Assembly: GCF_921293095.1 (NCBI RefSeq)
Contig: NC_060247.1
Span: 112,301,111 to 112,365,110, forward strand
Source: Ischnura elegans
Lineage: Eukaryota; Arthropoda; Insecta; Odonata; Coenagrionidae
Length of the DNA: 64,000 bases
Reading direction: 5' to 3'
Shown: positions 33,336 to 43,683 of the stretch, piece after piece
How the letters are laid out: each line of letters begins with the position of its first letter
Numbering within the stretch: the stretch's first letter is position 1
Translations under genes and position numbers: made by a program
The notes under the pieces: generated by a model
Seen by the model: the letters and a program-made list of their open reading frames with translations, nothing else
The model's database searches: none
Told to the model about the DNA's origin: nothing

Positions 33336-34275
33336 TTGTCAGTGCAGTCTCTCGTCATTTCGAAGGCATCTATCCTTGCTTTCTCCGCTGCGGTCATTTT
33401 CCATGCCTCACTTCCGTATAGGAGCATACTCCAAATGTTGGTTCTTATAAATTGTTTCTTTACTTCCATATTTAACCCTTAACCAGAGGCGTGAAATATT
33501 TGTTACACTACCAATGACGTGCGGTCTGGGAGACCGCAATAAAACAAAAATTCATGAAACGCTGTAACGGCATTTTTTTGCTTTGTTTAATTTTTCCTTG
33601 ACTTCTCAACTATTGTAAAACTTACATTTAATATAATGCATTCCCAATATGAACCAACTTTTTCAGTAAAAAGTGTTATTTGATTAACGTACTTTTTTAA
33701 ATTAAGTACTTAAATATCCGATTTATGCAACTAAAAATGCTTCCTTACAAATTATTTATTATTATCATTATTGAAAAATCACTAGGAAATGTTTTTAACA
33801 ACTTTTTGAATAATTTCCACCAGCATTACGTTTATTGGTTTTTCCAATTTAATGACGGGTGACGGGATTAAGGTCTCACAGACCGCTACAAAAATTCAGT
33901 TGCAAATTTTCAGAAATAAATAATAAGAACGTTAAATTTTTAGAGTCCTTACTATATAAAATTATGACGCTGACGAGAAAAATAGATATTTTGAAATAGC
34001 AATTTTGAAAATATTCATAATTTCAGAAACGCAGCGGTCTCTCAGACCGCACGTCACCGGTTAAGGGTTAAAATTCCCGCTGTAAGCAGGTCTTTCTTTT
34101 GGTGGAATGCTCTCTTCTCCTGAGCTATTCTACTGATGATTTCTTTCTTGCTTCTCCCGTCCCTAGTTATCTTGCTTCCCAAATAACTACGGAGTGTATT
34201 TCGGCCCAGCCGAACTATAACTTTTGATTCTAGCCATAGAGAAGGTGTCATTTGGATATTATTGGCCAACTCCAT
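33336..34275 (-). mobile_element. LINE C-terminal fragment split by a piggyBac-type element
   Basis: Minus-strand coding in two blocks: 34072-34275 (LRSYLGSKITRDGRSKKEII, then IAQEKRAFHQKKDLLTAG) and 33336-33471 (KKQFIRTNIWSMLLYGSEAW, then KMTAAEKARIDAFEM). Removing the 592-bp insert plus one TTAA joins them in frame. The reading is otherwise cleaner than in most LINE relics here, so this copy may be fairly young. Confidence 0.8.
33476..34067. mobile_element. piggyBac-type non-autonomous element, 592 bp
   Basis: Flanked by TTAA on both sides (33472-33475, 34068-34071), with ends CCCTTAACCAGAGGCGTG and CACGTCACCGGTTAAGGG. TTAA target sites and CCC...GGG ends are diagnostic of piggyBac. Each subterminal region contains a perfect or near-perfect palindrome (TGCGGTCTGGGAGACCGCA and GCGGTCTCTCAGACCGC). 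No transposase. Confidence 0.88.
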
Positions 34276-34279
34276 CTCT

Positions 34280-34860
34280 CACAAGTTTAACGTTTCGTTA
34301 AATGGAATTAATATTCGATTATTGTTTTCCGGGTAGGTTCGGCTTTGACTCATTTTTGACGGAAATTTTATTTTTCTCCTCAGTATGTATGCAAGTAGCG
34401 ATGGTAATGATTTTTTAATTATAAAAAAAAATAATTTTCGATCACATTGGCCCAATTCAAAATACCTACATGGTAATTTGCTTATGAATTAATTCAAATT
34501 CAATCGACTATTGGGTACACTGTTGAATAAAGATATAGAATTCATCTATCAAGAAAACAACACTGCTCAAGGCAAAATTTAAAACACCGTTATTTTCACT
34601 CCATATGCAATGCTTTGAAAAAACGTACACAGAGTCCAAAATTTTATCAATGAATTTTATCAAAGATAAGATTGCGAAAAAAACCACGAAACCACTGAAA
34701 ATTGTCCCTGTTTAGTTACTTTTAGAATGCCATACGTAAGCATAAAATGCATTTTTCAGCATGAAATCTAAAAAATGGGATGAATAAAAACTTACAATGC
34801 AGTTTTATGAATGATAAAAATCATCTGTGAAACATTTTCTGCAGTTAATGAGCTCTCCAT
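34280..34860. other. Nrt intron DNA, nothing recognised
   Basis: AT-rich with no features. Confidence 0.4.
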
Positions 34861-34865
34861 TTTTC

Positions 34866-35097
34866 CTAATTTTTGTGGAGTCTTTCCTTCGCTCCTGGAC
34901 ATCCAATGATCTTTTGCACAGTTTCCTTTATTCTTTCTTGATCCAAAGGTCCATTATTGTCTTCTGTATCTTCGATGGCATCAACTTTTAGCTCCAGGCA
35001 TAGGGAGCAAGGAACTTCGGTGACCAATCCCGAAATGTTTGGTGGAATCTCCTCACTCAAGCCTTCCACCCTCATGTAAATCACCGCGGAAGCCTCC
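34866..35097 (-). CDS. Possible terminal exon of an unknown small protein
   Basis: On the minus strand an open stretch encodes an acidic segment: MRVEGLSEEIPPNISGLVTE, then VPCSLCLELKVDAIEDTEDN and a C-terminal QKIIGCPGAKERLHKN before a stop. The CxxC plus later Cys spacing and acidic composition look protein-like rather than random. I do not recognise the family. A possible acceptor (CGGAG|GCTTCC) lacks a good pyrimidine tract. It could pair with the signal-peptide frame at 37045-37260 to form one small secreted-protein gene nested in the Nrt intron, but the phases do not join cleanly. Treat as a candidate only. Confidence 0.3.
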
Positions 35098-35099
35098 GT

Positions 35100-35995
35100 A
35101 TGAATTATTATTTACTCCTAGCAGGTCACCCAGCGTTGCTCGGGAAGAATAGTACCCAAAGAAGTGGGAAACTTGGAATTCATGGTCACATGACAAGATT
35201 TTTAGGTAAAGGAACAATACAGGTGTTATGATAGTATGCATATATTGACAGTTTACAATGGAAAAATTATTTCCGTATACCGTTCACGGCATCAGCAGCT
35301 CATACCGCGCTCTACAAAATTGATCGCATGTGTATCCGTACATGTATGGACTAAAAAACGTCGAGTGAACGCAAGCCCCAGCAAAAAGGTTTGCACCAAA
35401 AGGATAAATAGTTGAGTGTAAAATCCTTTGAGCAGGGGCGCTGCTAGGAATTAAGGCTGGGAGGATTTTAGGCGCAACTAATACTGGGGTGTCTGGGGGT
35501 ATGGCATACCCGCCAGGGTAATCGATAGTGCGGGGGCCCTCCCCAGAAAAATTTTAGGATAAATAGTGAGTTTAGCAGCTTTCTGAGGGATATTTTATAA
35601 ATCCTTAGAATATTCTATCAGTAATATTAATGCAATTAAGTAAAATGGATTAAACTTAAAAATTTCTCTGAGCTCTGGCGGGGGGGGGGGTTTATCCCCC
35701 AAAACCCCCCCTCGCTGTGCCACTGCCTTTGAGTACTGTTTTCCCTTTGAGCGTGTCTCGAGGTGTGCCTACTCGGCAGAATATCCATCCACAGAAGTTG
35801 TATGACGTGACGTAGCAAACTGTAATCAGAAAACGACGCGAAGGACGCATTGGAAGCAACTTAAAGTAGCACTACGGGGTTTGAGAGCATGAGATGCGCC
35901 TACAGGTTAACTTTGGTCGCAATCCGTGTATACGAATGGAAACGCATAGCGGGCAGACAAACAGACATCCTCCTTTATAAATAAAGATTTCCATG
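35100..35995. mobile_element. Relic of an unclassified transposon holding a hAT-like element
   Basis: CCTAGCAGGTCACCCAGCGT at 35118 and GCAGACAAACAGACATCCTC at about 35952, followed by TTTATAAATAAAGATT, are end-type motifs familiar from dispersed insect repeats. The hAT-like element 35433-35724 lies between them. Whether the two ends belong to one unit is inference. Confidence 0.4.
35433..35724. mobile_element. Non-autonomous hAT-like element, 292 bp
   Basis: CAGGGGCGCTGCTAGGAATT to CGCTGTGCCACTG with perfect 8-bp duplications CCTTTGAG (35425-35432, 35725-35732). Same family as 24504-24803 and 36230-37026. Confidence 0.9.
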
Positions 35996-36229
35996 CATTA
36001 AAATAAATGTATAAAGTATTGATTCACACGTTTAAATAAAAACTCCTTTCTCACATGCATACGTGCTTGCAAAGAGGGCATCTGGAATCCTTGTACAATT
36101 CTATGATCTATTCTATTCTATAGATAGATATTATTAACAGCTAAAACATCGCCCGAAAGCCAGTCGTCAGGGCCAAGGCGTGTATAAGACAGCTCTCAAG
36201 GACGGTGCTGAAAAGAGCGCATCCTAATG

Positions 36230-37026
36230 CAGGAGCGCAGCTAGGAATTAAGGCTAGGAGGGGTTTCAGGTGCAACTAATACTAGGGCATTGGGGGGGCA
36301 TGCATTACCCACCAGGGTAAGCTGGAGGTGCGGGGGCCCTCCCCCAGAAAAAATTTACGATAAATGGTACAAAATTGTGAGTTTTAAGGCTTCCTGAGGG
36401 ATATCTTATTAATCCTTACCCTATTCTATAAGTAGAGATGCGTGAAAATCGCAAATGCGATAAATGCGATATAGATGCGATGTGCGGAAATAAATGCGAC
36501 ATAGATGCGATGAATGGACTTTTATGATATTTTTACGCAAATTTGCCTTTTCGACGGCAAAATTCGTACATTTTGTGCCGCGCGCAGTTTAAATGCTACG
36601 CCGACACTCACCTCTTAAAGCATGTGAGCGACTGGCCAGCTGCTAGTTGCCTGGGACTCTACGTGGCCGCGAACTACAAGTGGGCGCGGGCAAGCTACAC
36701 TTCCGCCACTATATGTCTTATTCCTTAATTTATAATTGTTCTACAACATAATTATTTTAAATATTCTGTATTTTGTCATATAATTGTGTTTCACTACATT
36801 TCATCGTCATCTACCTCATTATAAAAATAAAAAATAGACGCTACAAAATGCGATGAACTGTTATTGAAAATGCGATAAAATAAAAATTAAAGTGCAATTT
36901 TCACGTATCTCTATCTATAAGTAGTGTTTATCCAATTAAGTAAAATGGATTAAACATAAAATTTTCTCTGAAGTCTGGGGGGGTGGGGTGTTTATCCCCA
37001 ACCCCCTCCCCCTCGCTGACCCACTG
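36230..37026. mobile_element. Non-autonomous hAT-like element containing a second hAT element
   Basis: The outer element begins CAGGAGCGCAGCTAGG and ends CTCGCTGACCCACTG, with flanks TCCTAATG/TCCTATTG (7 of 8). Without the nested 481-bp insert and its 8-bp duplication it is 308 bp, close to its relatives at 24504 (300 bp) and 35433 (292 bp). Confidence 0.85.
36433..36913. mobile_element. Nested hAT-type element, 481 bp
   Basis: Terminal inverted repeats TAGAGATGCGTGAAAAT and ATTTTCACGTATCTCTA (16 of 17 match), with perfect 8-bp duplications TCTATAAG (36425-36432, 36914-36921). It is rich in AATGCGATA-like words near both ends and carries no transposase. The weak open frame 36543-36728 is not a domain I know. 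Confidence 0.9.
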
Positions 37027-37044
37027 TCCTATTGCATCCATACC

Positions 37045-37260
37045 GATATCCCACCCATCCCATGAAGTCAACTCTGGATTAGTTGAGATAAGATGTTGAT
37101 GCAATATTTCATCATTCGGAGACAGATTTTCCGCCAACACACCAAAAATATCGCCAAACGTCTGCATTGTATTCATTTGTTCATTTTTCAACTCAAGGGA
37201 GACTGGGCACTTTAAAAGACACACGAATAGCAATAAAAGGCACGGAAGATTAATTTTCAT
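37045..37260 (-). CDS. Possible first exon of a small secreted protein
   Basis: The minus strand starts at ATG (37258-37260) with a textbook signal peptide, MKINLPCLLLLFVCLLKCPV, then SLELKNEQMNTMQTFGDIFG and a hydrophilic segment to about SWDGWDIG. A GTATGG donor could end it near 37049. The uninterrupted frame otherwise runs into the hAT-like element ending at 37026, whose translation is meaningless. No family recognised. It lies inside the Nrt intron in the opposite direction. Evidence is only the signal peptide and the coding-like composition. Confidence 0.35.
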
Positions 37261-37479
37261 TACCTAATAGGGTCTTTAAATTGGATGACGTCCCAGATGT
37301 AGCCAAATATGGTTTTCTTGTATCTTTACCTGACGATGTCGCGGAAACTGGTCGAAATTAAAGTTATTTATGAAAAATCTACGAGGTTTTTTCGATTCAA
37401 CATTATGCGATTTCACGATGTCACTCCTCGACTATGTCACTATTCGACTCACGTTAATTGTCAGCGCCGAAGGCACGTA

Positions 37480-37580
37480 TAATTTGCTGTACCGGTGAGA
37501 ACAAAACTCACTACAACCAGCCAGTTTACAAAAGAATTTAATTAATTGGCGCATGTGTGTCGTTGTCAGTGTAAGTGATT
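37480..37580 (+). repeat. Short dispersed repeat (partner at 60015-60110)
   Basis: GCTGTACCGGTGAG, an ACTCAC..AACCAGCC block, ACAAAAG and GGCGCATG occur in the same order and spacing at both sites. This may be a fragment of an old transposon. Confidence 0.6.
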
Positions 37581-38187
37581 GTTGTGAAGAAAAGGAAAGA
37601 TTGTGAAACAATTTTTTTTTACAAATTTATTTAAAGTGAATCGTATCATTTTTTTCTCTTGCATTGAGGGCAGCAAAAGATTAATTTATATTATTTTTTT
37701 AATTGATTTTTTCCATCACATTTGGAATTCCAGATGCAGGTATAGGAATAATAATTGTCTTGAATGCAAGAACAATTTAAAACCATTAAAAACCTGTGAT
37801 TGGAAGGAGGTAAGACATGGGAAAGGCACATAGTCGTGAGTAAAATTAAGGCAGTGCAATTTGTAATTGGATAAAAGTCTGCAAAAGTTTTAATTTAGCC
37901 CTGTAGCCTGAACAATTTATTGGGAATGAATGATTAGCAGTTGAGACAGTAAAAACGATTTCTTTTCGGCTATTGTAGTTAAGGCTGACAAATGAGAATC
38001 CTCAAACTATTCATTAAAATACGGGCATTATTTGAGGGAATCTCCCACTCTTTTAGTGCTCCCTTCCATGTGAACGGTTCATCTATCGTGTTGTCAAATT
38101 TTCCTCAAGTAATGAATTGAGCGATTCATCTGAAGATCCAACAGTCGTATATAGTCTGAGGTTTCAGGCGAGATGGAGTGGAAACGT

Positions 38188-38292
38188 GACATAATGAAAA
38201 TGAAAGAGCAGGAGCGATGATGCTGAAAAGCGAAACCGGTCGTATCAATAAATGTAAAATTGTGGATATTGCTCCTGCTCTTTCATTTTCAT
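38188..38292 (+). repeat. Hairpin-flanked GAAACCGGTCG motif
   Basis: ATGAAAATGAAAGAGCAGGA (about 38195) is inverted at the other end as TCCTGCTCTTTCATTTTCAT. Between the arms are GATGATGCTGAAAAGCGAAACCGGTCG (broken here as GATGATGC, TGAAAA, GCGAAACCGGTCG) and AATAAATG. The arm sequence is unlike the arms of the other copies. Confidence 0.65.
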
Positions 38293-38299
38293 CCAACAG

Positions 38300-39373
38300 T
38301 CGTATTTCCGAATGTGGCAGTTTTCATTCGGAAATAGAGAAAGAAGTTATTTAACGATGTTACATAACTTATTTGCAGTTAAGCTTGGACGTCTGTAGAT
38401 GCTATATAATCTTTATAATTTAACTTTGTTCTATAAATATTTGTTTTGTGACAAAACGCTGTTGAATAACAATGTTACATAACTTTTTAATGGTATCCAG
38501 GTTTTCGAAATAGAGATTATACAACAGTGTGGCAACACACAGTATTGTAATATAACAGAGTTATACGACAATACTACATGATTGTCATTTTAATAATTCA
38601 CTTTGGCAAACCAAAAAAAATTATGTTAAACTGTGTTACATAGCATTGAAAATGTGTTATATAACAGTGTTACATGTCTCCCATCCGGTGTCAGTTAATA
38701 TCAAAAGAAAAGATGTAACAACGTAATACAACTTTAATGCAGTCTAGTTTGGACGTCTAAAAAAGTTAAGTGAGGGGTTGAGAAGCCAAAGAGTACAAGT
38801 GAAGTTTTTTTTCTTCACAGAATTTAATAGAAGAAATATTTTTGAAAAAACTTGGTGGCCAAGGATACGAATGAGTCTCTGTCGTGTGCAGATATCGTGC
38901 GGAAAATCAAATGCACTGCTAAATATGTAGTTGATCTCGTGTTTTCTTTACCTAACTCTGTCAAGAGAAAAAAAGCACTTGTACCCCTTGGCTTCTCACC
39001 CCCTCGTATAACTTTGTTGTCATCTATTCACTTCATGTTTGCGGATGAGTTATCGTGAGAGCCCGGACACTCTCGGAAGGCTTCCCTTAAGGGGTGGGGG
39101 AAGTACCGAGAGAGAGGAGGAGCGAAGTTTACATTGCCAAATGTACATAGCCGCCCTACAGTCTAGTCGGCAAGAGTTGTCCGATGGCACTTTAAAAGGA
39201 GGGGCGGAGAACCCTGCGCCAACATGGTTTGCAACCAATCGCTGTCCCCCAAATGCACCTCACACCCTGACCTAGTCATACAACGTTGTCACGTGCATAT
39301 GAAGCACTGATACATGCCTGAACCACAAAAACAAGCCCTTTATTATAATCACCAAAACCATGACCCTTATATA
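38300..39373. other. Nrt intron DNA rich in GTTACATAAC words
   Basis: Between 38355 and 38670 the words GTTACATAAC, GTTATATAAC and close variants recur at least five times, and TTGGACGTCT occurs at 38387 and 38749. This could be a decayed transposon. No exon is visible. Confidence 0.4.
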
Positions 39374-39432
39374 CTGGTTGCTATTCTCCGGCTTCGGAGT
39401 GTTGCCTCGACGGACGATTTTACCCCTCAAAC
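39374..39432. repeat. Left arm of the inverted repeat flanking copia
   Basis: CTGGTTGCTATTCTCCGGCT ... GACGATTTTACCCCTCAAAC is the inverted counterpart of 43897-43966, with a few mismatches and a short extra stretch on the right side. The retrotransposon inserted between the two arms, about 50 bp inside the left arm and at the edge of the right arm. Confidence 0.8.
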
Positions 39433-39479
39433 CCCTGCGCGACTGTGCCCACAGTTGTTTGAGGGGAGGCGTGTAAGGG

Positions 39480-39484
39480 GTTTG
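39480..39484. repeat. Target-site duplication of copia (left)
   Basis: GTTTG immediately before the LTR, identical to 43897-43901. Five bp is the usual copia-group duplication. Confidence 0.92.
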
Positions 39485-39678
39485 TGTTGGTATTTTATTG
39501 GAAAGCACTGGTAGTTGTAAATGAATTAAATGCAATAACTCTTCATATTTTAAAAGTTTTAGTAGTACCGTATTTTAACTTCACACACATAAGGATTGTT
39601 AACAAATACAGATCAATAAACAATCTTGGTAACCAACCAACAGAGACAAAACACAACTGAAAATTACAAATGTCAACA
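39485..39678 (-). repeat. Copia LTR (3' LTR in element orientation), 194 bp
   Basis: Begins TGTTGGTATT and ends ATGTCAACA on the plus strand, with TG...CA ends. I compared it base by base with 43703-43896 and saw no difference. In element orientation this is the downstream LTR. Confidence 0.95.
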
Positions 39679-39686
39679 CCCCCCCG
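39679..39686 (-). promoter_or_regulatory. Copia polypurine tract
   Basis: On the minus strand CGGGGGGG abuts the 3' LTR, the expected position for the plus-strand DNA primer in reverse transcription. Confidence 0.8.
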
Positions 39687-39758
39687 TAATTGAAGATGTG
39701 CTGAAACAGCTCTTTAGCATTTCCATCAAATGAATTACAAATTTTTTTAAAATTATTT

Positions 39759-42700
39759 TTAAACCATGCCTAAACCTCTCATACATTTTTCATGTTTTAT
39801 ACGATTTAAGCCCTTGGTAAGTATGTCAGCTGTCATTTCCTCAGTGGAGAGAAAATCTACGTTTATATTACCGTTTTCTACTTGTTCTCTAACAAAATGG
39901 TATTTCACATCTACATGCTTCATTCTATCATGGAAAACAGGATTTTCTGCTAACTTGAGAGCGCTCTGATTGTCCTCAAAAATAGTAATAATTTCTTGTT
40001 CCTGAAATAATTCGGAAATAAGATGTTTTAGATGAATAGCCTCTCTAGTAGCCTCGGAAAGAGCAATATATTCTGCCTCACAAGACGATTGGGCAACACA
40101 TTTTTGTTTTCTACTACTCCAGGAGACTGGTCCACCTGCACAAGTGAAAACATATCCAGAGTATGAATGCCTATCATTTAGATCATTTGCAAAATCTGCA
40201 TCAGAAAAACCAAAAATAGGCTTCCCAGTGCATTTGTATGTGAGTCCCATTTCCATAGTACCTTTTAGATAACGAAGTACCCGCTTGGCCATCTTCCAGT
40301 GTATATCTGTATGCTTCTTATTAAACTGGGAGAGATAGCTAGTAATGAAGGAAATATCTGGCCGCGTGTTGACGGAGAGATACATGAGAGTTCCAATTAA
40401 TGACTGGTACGGGACATCTATGATATCCTTACCCTTCTCTTTCATTTGACTAACGTCAACTGGGGTCGAAACAATCTTACAATCTTCCATGCCAAAACTC
40501 TTTAAAGCATCTTTAATGTATTGTTTCTGGTCTATCTTGAATACTCCCCTCTTCTCATCTCTTGTAAAATTCATTCCCAGGGCATGTTTGATCTTGCCAA
40601 GATCCTTAATGACAAATCTCTTCTTCAATTCTTCCTTCAATTTCTTCTTTTCTTTCTCATCATTGGAGAATATAAAGAAATCATCAACATATAATGTAAT
40701 AATAACTATTTTAGTTCCAATATGTTTAAAGTAGACACAGGGTTCATGTTTTGATTTAATATACCCTATCTCATACAATAACTTGTGAACTGTTTTGTTC
40801 CAAGCACGACTAGCCTGCTTGAGTCCATAAATAGACTTCTGTAATAGACAAACCTTCTTCTCTTCACCTACAGCTATGAAACCTTCTGGTTGTGTCATAT
40901 AGATGGTTTCATCTAAAGTGGCATTTAAAAAAGCAGTTTCGACATCCAGATGTTCAACATCAAGATTCAGTTCTGCTGCCATAGCCAACAGCAAACGGAT
41001 AGTTGAACCTCTGACTACCGGAGAAAAAGTTTCTTCAAAGTCTATACCATGAGTTTGAGCAAAACCTTTAGCAACTAAACGAGCTTTGTACTTGATGATC
41101 TTACCACCATTGTCTCTTTTCAATTTGTAAACCCATTTACATGGTATTACACTTTTATTTGCAACTCGCACTAGCTTCCAAGTTTCATTTTTTCTAAGAC
41201 ACTCTAATTCCTCCATCATTGCTTTCATCCAATGCTCTTTGTCTTCACTTTGCATAGCCTCTTCAAATGTGGTAGGTTCTTTGTCAAAGAAATTTTTTGC
41301 TTGTAAAACAACATGATCAGGAAATTGTTTCTTGTTACGTACCCTTTGAGGATATCTAGGACTCTTAGCAGTTTCTTGAACATTAGTCCCAGCTTTATCT
41401 TCTGTTGAGTCTGCATTTTCACAAGGAGAATCCAAAAGAATTTTAACAGCAGCCGCAGCTTCATCTTTTGTTGAATCTGCATTTTCATTGTAAGAATCCA
41501 AAGGAATTTGAGCATCAGTACTGCTCTCACCGGAAAAATTATTTTCTAAAAACACAACATCTCTAGCATGGACTACCTTCATATAATTAGAAAGATCCCT
41601 AAATTTGTAAGCTTTCTTATTCTCACTATATCCTACAAATATATGTTCCTTGCTTTTGCTATCCCACTTCTTGCGTTCCTCCTTTGGAATATGTACAAAA
41701 GCTCGGCAGCCAAATACTCTTAAGTGTGTCAAGTTGGGACGCTCACCTGTCCATTTTTCTTCTGGAGTCATTCCTGTAACGGATCTATGAGGTGATTTAT
41801 TCTTGAGATACGTAGCAGTTCTCACAGCTTCTTCCCAAAATGACTTAGGTAGTCTGGCACTATGCAACATGGAACGAGCCTTCTCCACAATGCTTCTGTT
41901 TCCCCTTTCAGCAACACCATTTTGCTGAGGAGTACGGGGTATGGAAGTCTGGTGAATAATTCCTTCTGACTTAAGATAATCTGAGAATTCCCTATTAACA
42001 TACTCAGAACCATTATCTGATCGTAAAATTTTAATTTTCTGGCCAGTTTGCTTTTCCATGAGGTTTTTAAACTCTTGAAACTTTACTCTAACTTGATCTT
42101 TTGTTTTAATGAAATAGGTAAATATCATTCTAGAGTAATCGTCTATAAATACAAGTAAATACTTATTTCCTTCTAATGATTTTACACTGAATGGTCCACA
42201 GAGGTCAGAATGAATCAACTCTAGGCATTTAGTCGCCCTTTTACTTTTGATTTTAAGAAAAGGTTCTCGACTCTGTTTCCCTTCTAGACATGCAGTACAT
42301 ACAGTTCTATTTTCCTCAGGGGCGTAATCAACTCCATCAGCTAATCCATTTCTCAGTAGATTCATACCATAGCGGCAGAGATGTCCCAACCTCCAATGCC
42401 AAAGAGTTTGCTGAGAAGGGTTAGTTGTAGCAGCCAGGGACTTTTCTGATACCTGTGACTCTATCTTATATAACCCGTTACTGGGAAGAGCAGTCATTAA
42501 AACATTCCCTGAAATACTACAATCATTATCATGAAAAAATTTAGCACCTTCTTTCGTAAATACTACAATAAAACCTTTTGAAACACATTTTGACACAGAT
42601 ATAAGATTTGTAGCAAGATTAGGCACATGAACAACTTCAGAAATACTACTAATACTGTTGTTGTTATTACTTTTGTGAATCATGACATCACCTATACTGT

Positions 42701-43649
42701 CACTCTGCAACTTACGTTTATCAGCACACACAATCTCCAAACCAGAGTTACTTTTAACATTGAACAGAATATCTTTATGAGGAGTCATATGGGCAGTTGC
42801 CCCGGAATCCACAAACCAATCATTTTTATTGCTTTGAGCACAACCACCAACACCTAAATCCGAGAATAAAGTGTATTGTTTCTTGTGTAGCTGCTTGTGG
42901 GTTGAACTCGATGTCTGTGCCGTTTTCTTGGTCTTGTTTGGACAGTCTGGTTTTTTATGGCCGGGTTGGTTGCATCCATAGCAGACGATACCATCTTGAG
43001 AGTTGTTGCGTTTCGGGAACTTCTTTTTCTTCGGAATAGTTCGAGACGCATTGGATGCAAATGCAGTCTCAGTTGCACCATCATTTTTGGACATTTCATT
43101 TAAGAGTTTAGTTTTCACCATGTTCACCGTTACTTCAACTCCTGAATTCTCGAGTGCCATTACTAGGGGGTCGTAATGTGAAGGAAGACCTCCAAGCAAA
43201 ATAGCAACTAAATCCTCATCAGGAATCTCCTTCCCAATATCAGCAAGCTTCTGAGCGGTATCCATTACGGCAGTTAGGTACTCTTCAATGGACGTATAAT
43301 CTCCGAGGGATAACCGGTACAAAGTCTTTTGAAGGTTAAGTCTCCGGGCAAAACCCTTATCTTCATATGCATCGGCAAGAACTTTCCATGCTTCAGCAGC
43401 TGTTTTGCATCTTCTTACATGTATGATAGCGGAATCGTCCACGCACAAACAAATCTTAGCTAGGGCACGCTCATCCTTCCTGGACTTTGAAGCAGCATCA
43501 GTATGATCATCATTTGGGTATCCATCAACAGCATGCCACAAGTTTTGATCTATTAAATACGCCTTCAGCTTAAATTTCCAAGTTGGATATCCTTCACGCC
43601 CACACAACGGCTTAATGTGAGACGATATACCGGATGCGTCAGACGACAT
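39759..43649 (-). CDS. Copia-type Gag-Pol polyprotein, 1296 aa, uninterrupted
   Basis: A single open frame on the minus strand encodes all the domains of a Ty1/copia retrotransposon in the standard order. Gag comes first (about residues 1-215), with the zinc knuckle CYGCNQPGHKKPDC (about 223-236). An aspartic protease follows (WFVDSGATAHM, about 275). The integrase has a pre-integrase HWRLGH motif, HSDLCGPF, FIDDYSR, RSDNGSEY and TPQQNGVAERGNR, consistent with an intact D,D,E core. Reverse transcriptase has HLDVETAFLNATLDE and the catalytic LYVDDFF, and RNase H follows (DADFAND, SSCEAEYIALSEA). Integrase before reverse transcriptase distinguishes copia from gypsy. There is no internal stop, which is consistent with recent activity. 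The element lies antisense to Nrt, inside its largest intron. Confidence 0.95.
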   Translation of the reverse strand: MSSDASGISSHIKPLCGREGYPTWKFKLKAYLIDQNLWHAVDGYPNDDHTDAASKSRKDERALAKICLCVDDSAIIHVRRCKTAAEAWKVLADAYEDKGFARRLNLQKTLYRLSLGDYTSIEEYLTAVMDTAQKLADIGKEIPDEDLVAILLGGLPSHYDPLVMALENSGVEVTVNMVKTKLLNEMSKNDGATETAFASNASRTIPKKKKFPKRNNSQDGIVCYGCNQPGHKKPDCPNKTKKTAQTSSSTHKQLHKKQYTLFSDLGVGGCAQSNKNDWFVDSGATAHMTPHKDILFNVKSNSGLEIVCADKRKLQSDSIGDVMIHKSNNNNSISSISEVVHVPNLATNLISVSKCVSKGFIVVFTKEGAKFFHDNDCSISGNVLMTALPSNGLYKIESQVSEKSLAATTNPSQQTLWHWRLGHLCRYGMNLLRNGLADGVDYAPEENRTVCTACLEGKQSREPFLKIKSKRATKCLELIHSDLCGPFSVKSLEGNKYLLVFIDDYSRMIFTYFIKTKDQVRVKFQEFKNLMEKQTGQKIKILRSDNGSEYVNREFSDYLKSEGIIHQTSIPRTPQQNGVAERGNRSIVEKARSMLHSARLPKSFWEEAVRTATYLKNKSPHRSVTGMTPEEKWTGERPNLTHLRVFGCRAFVHIPKEERKKWDSKSKEHIFVGYSENKKAYKFRDLSNYMKVVHARDVVFLENNFSGESSTDAQIPLDSYNENADSTKDEAAAAVKILLDSPCENADSTEDKAGTNVQETAKSPRYPQRVRNKKQFPDHVVLQAKNFFDKEPTTFEEAMQSEDKEHWMKAMMEELECLRKNETWKLVRVANKSVIPCKWVYKLKRDNGGKIIKYKARLVAKGFAQTHGIDFEETFSPVVRGSTIRLLLAMAAELNLDVEHLDVETAFLNATLDETIYMTQPEGFIAVGEEKKVCLLQKSIYGLKQASRAWNKTVHKLLYEIGYIKSKHEPCVYFKHIGTKIVIITLYVDDFFIFSNDEKEKKKLKEELKKRFVIKDLGKIKHALGMNFTRDEKRGVFKIDQKQYIKDALKSFGMEDCKIVSTPVDVSQMKEKGKDIIDVPYQSLIGTLMYLSVNTRPDISFITSYLSQFNKKHTDIHWKMAKRVLRYLKGTMEMGLTYKCTGKPIFGFSDADFANDLNDRHSYSGYVFTCAGGPVSWSSRKQKCVAQSSCEAEYIALSEATREAIHLKHLISELFQEQEIITIFEDNQSALKLAENPVFHDRMKHVDVKYHFVREQVENGNINVDFLSTEEMTADILTKGLNRIKHEKCMRGLGMV

Positions 43650-43683
43650 TATGAAGACTTCACTTACTTCTTATAATTTACCA

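Noticed and set aside
37400-37830. Possible exon of Nrt inside the 13-kb intron
   Set aside because: The frame at 37603-37833 is Lys/Phe-rich, has no splice phase agreement, and the phases of exons 3 and 4 already join perfectly.
38355-38700. Possible CRISPR-like or regulatory array of GTTACATAAC repeats
   Set aside because: Spacing is irregular and variants differ; eukaryotic context; more like a decayed transposon.
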